This document shows, piece after piece, positions 24,040 to 31,865 of a stretch of 52,223 bases of DNA. A program made the position numbers and the translations under genes. The stretch is from positions 1-52,223 of the forward strand of contig CAZBWH010000014.1 of the NCBI GenBank assembly GCA_964495595.1, in the 5' to 3' direction. This DNA comes from CALMFQ01 sp964495595. GTDB lineage: Bacteria > Pseudomonadota > Gammaproteobacteria > Burkholderiales > SCOH01. The notes below the pieces were generated by a model that searched no databases, was not told where the DNA came from, and worked only from the letters and a program-made list of their open reading frames with translations. The number at the start of each line of letters is the position of its first letter. Positions within the stretch are counted from its first letter, which is position 1.

Positions 24040-24429
24040 TTATTTATTCATGTTCTGGAAAATCTTGTTGAGCTTCTCGTCAAGCGTTGCCGCGGTAAAC
24101 GGTTTGACGATGTAGCCGCTGGCGCCTGCGGTGGCGGCTTCGATGATGTTCTCCTTCTTGGCTTCGGCAGTAATCATCATCACGGGCAGGTGCTTGAGCG
24201 CCGCATCGGCACGAATGGCCTTCAGGAGTTCGATACCGCTCATATTGGGCATGTTCCAGTCGGTGACAACAAATTCGAAGCTGCCGTTTTTCAACTTGTT
24301 CAGGGCAATCTGCCCGTCCTCCGCTTCTTCGACGTTGGAAAATCCCAACTCTTTCAGAAGATTGCGAACGATCCGTCGCATCGTCGAAAAGTCATCGACA
24401 ACCAGGAATCGCATATTCTTGTCAGACAT
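24040..24429 (-). CDS. cheY: Chemotaxis response regulator CheY (motor-type)
   Basis: A 129-residue single receiver domain with the acidic pair in VVDDFSTMRRI, phosphoacceptor D57 in VVTDWNMPNMSG, the switch threonine in MITAEA and lysine in YIVKPFT. This is very close to the enterobacterial and pseudomonad CheY that binds FliM and controls flagellar rotation. CheZ follows after 12 bases. Confidence 0.96.
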   Translation of the reverse strand: MSDKNMRFLVVDDFSTMRRIVRNLLKELGFSNVEEAEDGQIALNKLKNGSFEFVVTDWNMPNMSGIELLKAIRADAALKHLPVMMITAEAKKENIIEAATAGASGYIVKPFTAATLDEKLNKIFQNMNK

Positions 24430-24510
24430 TATTTCTCTCCGCTAGCGCACAAACAGTGATTCGGGCTAGTGTGCAAAGTTAAAACCAGGTCGGTAGCCGG
24501 AGCTGTGACG

Positions 24511-25449
24511 TTATCCCGTGAGCAATGGCGTAATCGTGTCGGCCAGCACCAGCGGGTCGAATTTTGCCACATAGGCGTCCACTCCTACACTGCTGCCCAT
24601 GGCGCGGCTGGCATTTGAAGACAGCGATGAGTGCATGACGACCGGAATGCCGCGAAAGCGCAGATCGGATTTGATGTGCTTGGTCAGCACGTAACCGTCC
24701 ATTTCCGGCATTTCTGCATCGACGAGAATCAGCTTCAGTGTCTTGCTCAGTGGTTCGCCATCCTGCGCGGTGCGGTTGGCGATGCCCTGCAGTTTGTCCC
24801 ACGCTTCCTTGCCGTTATTGGCCTGAAAATACTTGACGCCAATCTTGTCCAGTACCGAGACGATTTCCTTGCGGGCAATCGCCGAATCATCGACAAAAAA
24901 CATGAAAGTGTCCTGTTCGATGTGTGCCTTGGGCATGTCTGGGACGATTTCTTCACCGGTTACCGTGGAGAGAATGTGCTCGACATCCAGAATCGATACC
25001 AGCTTGCCATCGGGCAATTCGGTGATGGCTGTGATCATTCCCTGATGTCCGGCCAGCATGGATTCGGGGGCCCGCACCTTGTCCCAGTCGACACGGATGA
25101 TCCGGTCGACATCGTGAACCAGGAACGCCTGCGTGTGCTTGCTGAATTCGGTGACGATCATCGTGTCTGCCAGTCGGTCTCCGCCACGAGACGCGCCGAT
25201 GAACTTGGAAAGTGAGATCACCGGGATGATGTTGCCGCGCAGCGAGATCACTCCTTCCACGCCAAACGGCATGTTGGGAGTCTTGGTGACCTTGGGCGTC
25301 TGGGAGACTTCGCGAACCTTGAATACATTGATGCCGAATATTTCCTTGGTGCCTAGCGAAAAAAGCAGGATTTCCATTTTGTTGGAACCTGCCAGTTTGG
25401 TCCGGGCATCGACGTTTTCCATCAACGATTCGTTGCTGTGAGCAACCAT
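24511..25449 (-). CDS. cheV: CheV coupling protein (CheW-REC), copy 1
   Basis: A 312-residue fusion of an N-terminal CheW domain (about 20-165; FGINVFKVREV, GVISLRGNIIPVI) and a receiver domain (about 185-310; FFVDDSAIARKEI, phosphoacceptor in LVDAEMPEMDG, lysine in VAKFDP). CheV couples receptors to CheA and adapts the array through its phosphorylation. It lies 21 bases after a second cheV and 81 bases before cheY. Confidence 0.93.
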   Translation of the reverse strand: MVAHSNESLMENVDARTKLAGSNKMEILLFSLGTKEIFGINVFKVREVSQTPKVTKTPNMPFGVEGVISLRGNIIPVISLSKFIGASRGGDRLADTMIVTEFSKHTQAFLVHDVDRIIRVDWDKVRAPESMLAGHQGMITAITELPDGKLVSILDVEHILSTVTGEEIVPDMPKAHIEQDTFMFFVDDSAIARKEIVSVLDKIGVKYFQANNGKEAWDKLQGIANRTAQDGEPLSKTLKLILVDAEMPEMDGYVLTKHIKSDLRFRGIPVVMHSSLSSNASRAMGSSVGVDAYVAKFDPLVLADTITPLLTG

Positions 25450-25470
25450 ACTATTCAGTTTCCTGTGTGG

Positions 25471-26448
25471 TTAGCGGTGGTAGCCGGCCGCATGCATATG
25501 GCCTTCAGTCAGGATTCGGGTAACCGCATCGCACAGCTTTTGCGGTTCGAATTTGGATACATAGCCGTCGACGCCGACCGATGCGCCCAGCTTCTGGTTC
25601 GATGCTCCGGACAAGGACGAGTGCATCAGCACCGGAATGCCGGCAAACCGCCCATCGCTCTTGATCGACTTAGTCAACATATAGCCATCCATCTCCGGCA
25701 TTTCAATGTCGGTCAGGATCAGATGCAGTATCGTTTTCAGCTCGATGCCCTGTGCTTCGGTCTGGTTGGCCAGCTTTTGCAGATCTTCCCACGCCCGCCG
25801 GCCGTTGATTGCCGACATGGTACGCATGCCCATCGACTGCAGGGTGCGTTCGATCTGTTTGCGGGCAATCAGCGAATCGTCAGCGAAGAATACGGTTTTG
25901 CCTTCAGTGCCGGCCGGCTTGATGCCGCTGAACTGTAGCTCTTCTTCGAAACGGGGTGATGTCTCGGCCAGGACTTTTTCCACGTCCATCATCATGATCA
26001 GCTTGCCGTCCTCCACCTCGGTGACAGCGGTGACCAGGCCGCCCATCTCCATCTGCAGCATTTCCGGTGGCACGCGCATTGATGACCAGTCCAGCCGCAG
26101 GATGGTGTCGACGCCTTCGACCAGAAAGCCCTGAGTGTGGCCGTTGTACTCGGTCACGATCATGATTTCCCGCTTGGTTTCGGTTTCGACACCGGCATAG
26201 CGGGCCAGATCGACAACTGGCACCAGCGCGCCGCGAAGGCTGACCATGCCTTCCACCGCCCTGGGCATGTCCGGGGCACGGGTGATTTCCGGTGTACGCA
26301 TCACCTCGCGCACCTTGAATACGTTGATGCCGAAGTTTTCCCTGCGGCCGGTGCGTTGATCGACACCGAGCGTAAACAGCAGGATTTCAAGTTTGTTGGT
26401 GCCCGCCAGTCTGGTGCGCGCATCGATGTTTCTTAACAGTTCAGACAC
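25471..26448 (-). CDS. cheV: CheV coupling protein (CheW-REC), copy 2
   Basis: A 325-residue CheW-REC protein that shares its plan and many residues with the neighbouring copy (start MSELLRNIDARTRLAGTNK against MENVDARTKLAGSNK). The GTG at 26448 follows GGAG; the longer frame upstream is not conserved in character. The receiver has FFADDSLIARKQ, the acceptor in LTDIEMPEMDG and lysine in VSKFEP. An extra GVDQRTGRREN insertion is seen in the first CheW strand. It is the first gene of the minus arm, divergent from the FleS-like kinase. Confidence 0.92.
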   Translation of the reverse strand: MSELLRNIDARTRLAGTNKLEILLFTLGVDQRTGRRENFGINVFKVREVMRTPEITRAPDMPRAVEGMVSLRGALVPVVDLARYAGVETETKREIMIVTEYNGHTQGFLVEGVDTILRLDWSSMRVPPEMLQMEMGGLVTAVTEVEDGKLIMMMDVEKVLAETSPRFEEELQFSGIKPAGTEGKTVFFADDSLIARKQIERTLQSMGMRTMSAINGRRAWEDLQKLANQTEAQGIELKTILHLILTDIEMPEMDGYMLTKSIKSDGRFAGIPVLMHSSLSGASNQKLGASVGVDGYVSKFEPQKLCDAVTRILTEGHMHAAGYHR

Positions 26449-26682
26449 TGTGCTACTCCAGTGATCTTGTTCCGAGGGGGTCCTGTGCCAGGCGCAAAAG
26501 CCGGGGCCTTGATTCAGGCAGGCCCGGCCGGAATGGCCTTCCGTTAATCGTAGAACACGGAGCCGTGAATTGCATGGGCGCTGGATTGGGCTACAGGCAT
26601 GGAATTCAGGCAATAATGCCCTTTACTTATATAGTAGGTGAACAGCCGTCTGTCACGGCATTTGCAAGATGGAGCGCAAGCG

Positions 26683-27900
26683 ATGATTGAAAAAGGCAGT
26701 CTGCCGGATCTGTCCGGGCACACCGCTGCGAGTGCGGTTGCCGGTGCCAGCGATCTGGAGCAGGCGTTCCGGGTGTTTGTTGCTGCATCGCAGCAACTGG
26801 AGGGTGCATACGATGAGCTGCAGCAACAGGTGGCGCGACTGACCGAGGAGCTGGCGGTCGCCAATGGTGAGCTGCGGCGGCAGTATGCAGAAAAAGCGGC
26901 GCTGTCCGGCCGGTTGCAGGCGTTGCTGGAGGCGTTGCCCGCCGGAGTGGTCGAGGTGGATGGCCAGGGTGTGGTGCAGGCGATGAATCTTACGGCTGTC
27001 GGCATGTTCGGTGCCGATACCTGTGGCCGGTCATGGGCAGCGATACAGCAGGAGACGCTGGAGCCAACGTTCAACGAGGCTGAGTGCCTGCTCCGGCGAT
27101 CGGCCGAGCGTTGCATCGTGGCGCCGGTGGTGAGTGAATTACCGGAGGGGCAAGGGTACATCGTACTGGTTCATGACGTGACTCAGGCGCATCAGTTGCA
27201 GCAGCAACTGGCGCACCACAAGCGGCTGTCGGCCATGGGTGAGATGGCTGCTGTGCTGGCCCACCAGTTGCGCACTCCCTTGGCGGCAGCCTTGCTGTAC
27301 GTTGCCAACCTGCAGCGGCCAGGGGTTCGGCCTGACGATGTGCAGCGCTTTGCCAGCAAGGCCGTCGGCCGTCTGAAGCATCTGGAAAAACTGGTGCAGG
27401 ACATGCTGCGCTTTGTTCGTGGCCAGGGCAGCGGTACGCTGGAATCCGTGGCGATCGATGCCGTGGTGGCCGATGCCGCTGCCAGCGTCGAGTCTGGCCT
27501 GCAGGCGGGAGAGCTCGATCTGCACGTGCATTTGCAGGATGGGGGCTGTGAGGTGCTGGCAGACCGGCAGGCGCTGCAATCGGCCCTGGTAGCGTTGCTG
27601 GAAAACGCGATCCAGGCAAGCCCGGCTGGCGCAGTGATTGACTTGTCGGTAGCGATCGAGCAGGAAATGGTGTGTTTGCGGATTCGCGACAGCGGCCCGG
27701 GCATCGACCCGGCCATCCTGCAGCGGCTGTTCGAACCGTTTTTCACCACGCGCAGCCACGGCACTGGTCTCGGTCTGGCCATTGTAAAAAACGTTATCGA
27801 GGGCATAGGTGGGCAGGTGCAAGTCAGCGCTGAATCAGGCCGTGGCGCCGAGTTTATTCTGGTGTTGCCTGTTTCAAAGTCGCCATCTATTGTTAGCTAA
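26683..27900 (+). CDS. FleS/FlrB-like PAS sensor histidine kinase
   Basis: A 405-residue cytosolic kinase from ATG 26683 behind GGAGCG; an in-frame GTG at 26638 lacks a ribosome site. A coiled coil (about 35-80) leads into a PAS domain (about 82-170), HisKA with H194 in VLAHQLRTPL and an HATPase domain (ENAIQA, DSGPGI, GTGLGLAIVKN). There is no membrane helix. The size and layout match FleS/FlrB, which phosphorylates the sigma-54 activator FleR/FlrC for mid-class flagellar genes. The likely partner is the activator at 43814, about 16 kb away at the other end of the same arm, and not the usual adjacent gene. Confidence 0.85.
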   Translation: MIEKGSLPDLSGHTAASAVAGASDLEQAFRVFVAASQQLEGAYDELQQQVARLTEELAVANGELRRQYAEKAALSGRLQALLEALPAGVVEVDGQGVVQAMNLTAVGMFGADTCGRSWAAIQQETLEPTFNEAECLLRRSAERCIVAPVVSELPEGQGYIVLVHDVTQAHQLQQQLAHHKRLSAMGEMAAVLAHQLRTPLAAALLYVANLQRPGVRPDDVQRFASKAVGRLKHLEKLVQDMLRFVRGQGSGTLESVAIDAVVADAAASVESGLQAGELDLHVHLQDGGCEVLADRQALQSALVALLENAIQASPAGAVIDLSVAIEQEMVCLRIRDSGPGIDPAILQRLFEPFFTTRSHGTGLGLAIVKNVIEGIGGQVQVSAESGRGAEFILVLPVSKSPSIVS

Positions 27901-28001
27901 AGCACGGCTGCTGGCCGCGTGCGGCTTGGTGACCCTGTCTGGCGGCCGGCTCGATGCGCGGCTGGTGCGCAGAAGATATCCGTCGATTCTTGAGGAAAAA
28001 C

Positions 28002-28307
28002 ATGAGCCCTACGGTCGAAGTTAACGGCAAGGTTGCCAAGGTGATCCTGGCAGGACAATTCGATTTCAATTCGCATCGTGAATTCCGCTCCGCGTGCGAA
28101 AGCGTGATCGGTAACCCGAACGTCAGCGAAGTACAGATCGATTTCCAGAAAGTAACCTATCTCGACAGCTCGGCGCTGGGCATGTTGCTGCTGGTGAAGG
28201 AAAAAGTCAGTGCGGTGAATAAGTCTCTGGCACTGGTGAATTGCAAGGATTCGGTGCGTCAGGTGCTCGAAATAGCCTGCTTTGGCAAGATTTTCTCCAT
28301 TCGCTGA
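28002..28307 (+). CDS. STAS-domain anti-sigma factor antagonist (HsbA-like)
   Basis: A 101-residue single STAS domain starting at ATG 28002 behind GAGGAAAA. The serine phosphosite region is VTYLDSSALGMLLLV (about residues 50-64), as in SpoIIAA-type antagonists. Such proteins bind or release a partner depending on serine phosphorylation. The next gene encodes a receiver-PP2C-ATPase protein that can both phosphorylate and dephosphorylate a STAS protein, so the pair forms a partner switch like HsbA/HsbR of Pseudomonas aeruginosa. Confidence 0.88.
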   Translation: MSPTVEVNGKVAKVILAGQFDFNSHREFRSACESVIGNPNVSEVQIDFQKVTYLDSSALGMLLLVKEKVSAVNKSLALVNCKDSVRQVLEIACFGKIFSIR

Positions 28308-28334
28308 CCGTCTGGTCAGCCTTCCGGTCGAGTC

Positions 28335-30047
28335 ATGAAAATCCTCATCGTCGATGACGCGGAGATCATGCTTCTGTTGATCCAGAAGTTTGTCTCTACG
28401 CTGGGCCATCAAACCATTACCGCGACCAACGGCCAGATTGCGGTTGATCTTTACCAGTCCGAACGTCCTGACCTGGTGTTGATGGACATGATGATGCCGG
28501 TGATGGATGGGCCGGAAGCGTCGATGCGGATCAAGGCGATCGCCGGCAACAAGTGGGTACCGATCGTTTTTGTGACCGGCATCGGTGAGGAAAACCGGCT
28601 GGCCGAGGCGATCGAGCAGGGGGCTGACGATTACCTGCTCAAGCCGATCAATTTCCGCATTCTCGAAGCCAAGATCAAGGCGATCCAGCGCAGCATCGAC
28701 CTGCAGCAGAAAGTGCGTGAGCAATCGGCAGTGCTGGCCGAGTACTACGAGCGGGCAGAAGAAGAAAAACGGGTGGCACGGCATTTGATGGAGCAGATGG
28801 TCAATGCCGATCGTCTAGCCGACCCGCAGCTGGAATACTGGATTGACCCGGCCGAGAGCCTGTCTGGCGATCTGATCGCGTCGGCGCGTACGCCGGGCGG
28901 TGTCTTGTATGTCATGCTGGCCGACGGTATCGGGCACGGCTTGACGGCGGCGTTGAATGTCTTGCCGTTGACTCAGCCGTTTTACACCATGACTGAAAAG
29001 GGGTTCACCCTGCCCGAAATCCTGGTCGAAATGAACCGCAAGGTTCGGCAAGTGCTGCCGATCGGCCGGTTTGTCTCGACAGCAATCGTGGCGGTCGATT
29101 CGGTGAATGGCACGCTGGAAATCTGGAATGGCGGCATGCCGGAAATCCTGTTGCTTGACCGTAACGGCGGGCGCCGCAATGGCTGGAAGTCAGGGCATCT
29201 GCCGATCGGCATTCTGCCGGTCGAGCGCTTTTCCGCCACGACCGAACACTTCCGGTTTGCTGCGGGTGACCGGTTGTTTCTCTGTTCTGACGGGTTGATC
29301 GAAGCCCATGTCGGCGATGGCGAACAGTTCGGCATCGACCGTGCGCTGGCGGCCTTGCATGCCACACCGGGTGAACCGGTGCGTGTTGAACGGCTGAAAG
29401 GGGCACTGAACCAGTTCATGGCGGGCGCGGCGCATCATGATGATGTGTCGGTGGCGCTGATCGATTGCGGCGAAGCGGTGCGGGTCGAGCAGAAATATGC
29501 TCCGGTCGAGCGCAAGGGGCTCGATTACAACGCGCCGTTGAGTGTTTGCTGGCATTTTCAGCTGGTGCTGGGTCCGGATGAGCTGCGCAACTGCAGTGTC
29601 GTGCCGTTCATCATGGAATTCGTCAAACAGATCGACCTGTTGCGGCACAGTCAGTCCGAGGTGTTCCTGATCCTGTCCGAGTTGTTCAACAACGCGCTGG
29701 ATCATGGCGTGCTCGATATCGCCTCGACCCTGAAAAGCGTCAACGCCGGCATGGACGAATACTTGCGCCAGCGCATCGAGCGGTTGGAAAACCTGCAGGA
29801 CGGCGAAGTCGAAGTCGATTTGTCGCTATTGCAGATGGGGCCCCGCAAGGTGCTGCGCATCCGCGTACGCGATACCGGTCGCGGCTTTGATCACGCTACG
29901 CGGATGGCTGCCGCCGACGATGATCTGCAGACGCACGGGCGGGGAATCCGCCTGTTGCGCAATCTGTCCAGTTCCATTCAGTACATGGGCGCGGGTAATG
30001 AAGTGGTGCTTTACTTCGAGCCCAAGCCCCGGCCTGCCGATGGGTAA
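28335..30047 (+). CDS. Response regulator with PP2C phosphatase and HATPase kinase domains (HsbR-like)
   Basis: A 570-residue protein with a receiver (1-120; VDDAEIM, D51 in LVLMDMMMP, K in LLKPI), a coiled coil (about 120-160), a SpoIIE/PP2C domain (about 170-380; SGDLIAS, ADGIGHG, LFLCSDGLIEA) and a C-terminal GHKL ATPase (about 415-565; SELFNNALDHGV, RDTGRGFDH, HGRGIRLLRN). This is the architecture of HsbR, which switches the phosphorylation of the STAS protein HsbA and so links two-component signalling with flagellar and biofilm control. The STAS gene is 27 bases upstream. Confidence 0.9.
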   Translation: MKILIVDDAEIMLLLIQKFVSTLGHQTITATNGQIAVDLYQSERPDLVLMDMMMPVMDGPEASMRIKAIAGNKWVPIVFVTGIGEENRLAEAIEQGADDYLLKPINFRILEAKIKAIQRSIDLQQKVREQSAVLAEYYERAEEEKRVARHLMEQMVNADRLADPQLEYWIDPAESLSGDLIASARTPGGVLYVMLADGIGHGLTAALNVLPLTQPFYTMTEKGFTLPEILVEMNRKVRQVLPIGRFVSTAIVAVDSVNGTLEIWNGGMPEILLLDRNGGRRNGWKSGHLPIGILPVERFSATTEHFRFAAGDRLFLCSDGLIEAHVGDGEQFGIDRALAALHATPGEPVRVERLKGALNQFMAGAAHHDDVSVALIDCGEAVRVEQKYAPVERKGLDYNAPLSVCWHFQLVLGPDELRNCSVVPFIMEFVKQIDLLRHSQSEVFLILSELFNNALDHGVLDIASTLKSVNAGMDEYLRQRIERLENLQDGEVEVDLSLLQMGPRKVLRIRVRDTGRGFDHATRMAAADDDLQTHGRGIRLLRNLSSSIQYMGAGNEVVLYFEPKPRPADG

Positions 30048-30125
30048 GCCGGGTGGGGCTTTGTGTGTTGTTGATTGCCTGCCGGCTGAGCCGGCCGGGC
30101 GCCTAACTGATTATCGAGTGAATCC

Positions 30126-31397
30126 ATGATGTCGGCTGCTCCTTCTTCTGAACTCTCCCTGTTTGGCCGTGTAGTGCAAAACTGGCGCAACAACATCCTG
30201 CTGGCTGTCGTCCTGTTGCTGCTGCTGGTGGCCGGATACGTATCCAGCATGCTGACACTGGCGGGGCTGCTGGTGGCGCTGGCGGTACTGGTGCTGACGC
30301 TTTCGCTGGCGCGGTTTGTTGCGGCAGAAGGCGACGATGCCACCGGGCCGGCGTCCGGCACCGGCGATGCCACTGCCGGCGGCGGGCCTTTGCTGCCGTT
30401 TCTGACTGCAGCGCAATCGGTAGACCGGCACCGGTCGCAGCAATACCGTGAAACCAGTGGGGAACTGGGCCAGGTGGGATCACTGGTGCGCGGGGCCATT
30501 GATACGCTGATCAACAGCTTTACCGCTATTTCGGCCCAGGCGCATTCGCAGCAACAACTGGCTATGGGCATGGTGCAGGCGCCCGGTGAAGGTGGCCAGC
30601 CGGATGTGAGTTTTTCCGATTTCGTTCAGGATACGTCGAACACACTGAGCGTGTTTGTCGACAACACCATCAAGAACAGCCAGACGGCCATGCGGCTGGT
30701 GGAGCGTATGTCGGACATCAGTACCGAGGTGGGCAATGTGCTGGGCATTCTGGGTGACATCGACCAGATTTCCAAGCAGACCAACTTCCTGGCACTCAAT
30801 GCGGCCATCGAGGCAGCACGGGCCGGCGAATCGGGCCGCGGGTTTGCTGTGGTGGCCGACGAGGTGCGCAACCTGTCGCTGCGCACGGTGCAGTTCAGCC
30901 GCCAGATTCGCGGCAACATCGACCGGGTGCATCAGTATGTTGCGGCAGCGGAGAGCGCCATTTTTGCGCTGGCGGCGCAGGACATGAATTTTGCCCTGCA
31001 GTCTAAAAAGCGGGTGGAAGAAGCCATGCATGATGTGCAGAAAATGAACGAAAACATCCAGCACTCGCTGGTTCAGCTCAGCTCGCAGGCTTGCGAGCTG
31101 GAAAACCGGGTGGGTCAGGCCGTTACCTCGCTGCAGTTCCAGGACATGGTCAGCCAGCTGGTGGCGCACAGCCAGAGGCGGCTGGCAGCACTGGGCGAGA
31201 TGGATACCATGCTGGCCGATACGCAAAGCAGCTTGATTCAATTGTTGCGGCAGGCTACACCGGATGAGCAGAGCAAGAATCTGATTCTTGACCGGCTGAG
31301 TGTGCTGCACCAGCGCAGCGAGCAGCTGCAGGTCGATCTGCGGCGTACCCCGGTCGCCCAAGAGAGCATGTCCAGTGGCGACGTCGATCTCTTCTGA
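30126..31397 (+). CDS. Receptor-like (MCP signalling domain) membrane protein with CheZ-like motif
   Basis: A 423-residue protein with two close hydrophobic helices near the N-terminus (about 22-62) and no periplasmic sensor. The MCP hairpin is recognisable (IDQISKQTNFLALNAAIEAARAGESGRGFAVVADEVRNLS, about 210-250, written here only as the family core) but its flanks are short and divergent. A later segment, LQFQDMVSQ (336-344), matches the CheZ catalytic helix QDFQDLTGQ, including D340 and Q344 in DxxxQ spacing. The C-terminus is GDVDLF. A CheY gene follows 39 bases downstream. A role in dephosphorylating that CheY is inferred, not shown. Confidence 0.75.
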   Translation: MMSAAPSSELSLFGRVVQNWRNNILLAVVLLLLLVAGYVSSMLTLAGLLVALAVLVLTLSLARFVAAEGDDATGPASGTGDATAGGGPLLPFLTAAQSVDRHRSQQYRETSGELGQVGSLVRGAIDTLINSFTAISAQAHSQQQLAMGMVQAPGEGGQPDVSFSDFVQDTSNTLSVFVDNTIKNSQTAMRLVERMSDISTEVGNVLGILGDIDQISKQTNFLALNAAIEAARAGESGRGFAVVADEVRNLSLRTVQFSRQIRGNIDRVHQYVAAAESAIFALAAQDMNFALQSKKRVEEAMHDVQKMNENIQHSLVQLSSQACELENRVGQAVTSLQFQDMVSQLVAHSQRRLAALGEMDTMLADTQSSLIQLLRQATPDEQSKNLILDRLSVLHQRSEQLQVDLRRTPVAQESMSSGDVDLF

Positions 31398-31436
31398 CCG
31401 GGTAGTCAACCAAGTAATCATAAACAGGGATGAAGC

Positions 31437-31802
31437 ATGGCAAAGATGGTTTTGACAGTGGACGATTCCGCTTCGATTCGCCAGATGGTCGCGTTCACGC
31501 TCAAGAGCGCAGGGTATGAGGTGATCGAGGCTGCAGACGGCAACGCCGGACTGGCACAGGCCAAGAGCAATGCGGTCAGCCTGGTGCTGACCGATCAGAA
31601 CATGCCCGGCATGGATGGCCTGTCACTGATCAAGGCGCTACGGGCGCTGCCCAACTACAAATCCACCCCGATCCTGATGCTTACCACCGAATCGAGTGAC
31701 ACCATGAAAAGCCAGGGGCGTGCGGCGGGTGCGACCGGCTGGCTGGTCAAGCCGTTCGATCCACAAAAACTGCTGGAAGTCGTTCGCAAGGTAATCGGCT
31801 GA
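31437..31802 (+). CDS. cheY: CheY-like response regulator (second copy)
   Basis: A 121-residue stand-alone receiver: TVDDSASIRQMV, phosphoacceptor D53 in VLTDQNMPGMDG, switch threonine in MLTTES and lysine in WLVKPFD. It belongs to the CheY group encoded at the head of cheA-cheW-cheR-cheD-cheB operons and differs clearly from the motor-type CheY at 24040. It may serve as a phosphate sink or as an output of cheA2, which begins 64 bases downstream. Confidence 0.93.
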   Translation: MAKMVLTVDDSASIRQMVAFTLKSAGYEVIEAADGNAGLAQAKSNAVSLVLTDQNMPGMDGLSLIKALRALPNYKSTPILMLTTESSDTMKSQGRAAGATGWLVKPFDPQKLLEVVRKVIG

Positions 31803-31865
31803 TCGCCCGGCGGCCGATGCCGCCAGCCGGCCTGACAACGCGTAGAGCAGGAATGGGTGCAGCGC

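Noticed and set aside
26449..26682. Search for sigma-54 or FliA promoters in the divergent gap of the chemotaxis island
   Set aside because: No GG-N10-GC with good flanks and no FliA-type pair was found; only a TATAGT -10-like element at 26630-26635 without a -35 box.
30082..30097. GCCGGC-TGA-GCCGGC-like hairpin before the receptor-like gene
   Set aside because: Short, no T run, and such GC hairpins arise easily in this composition.
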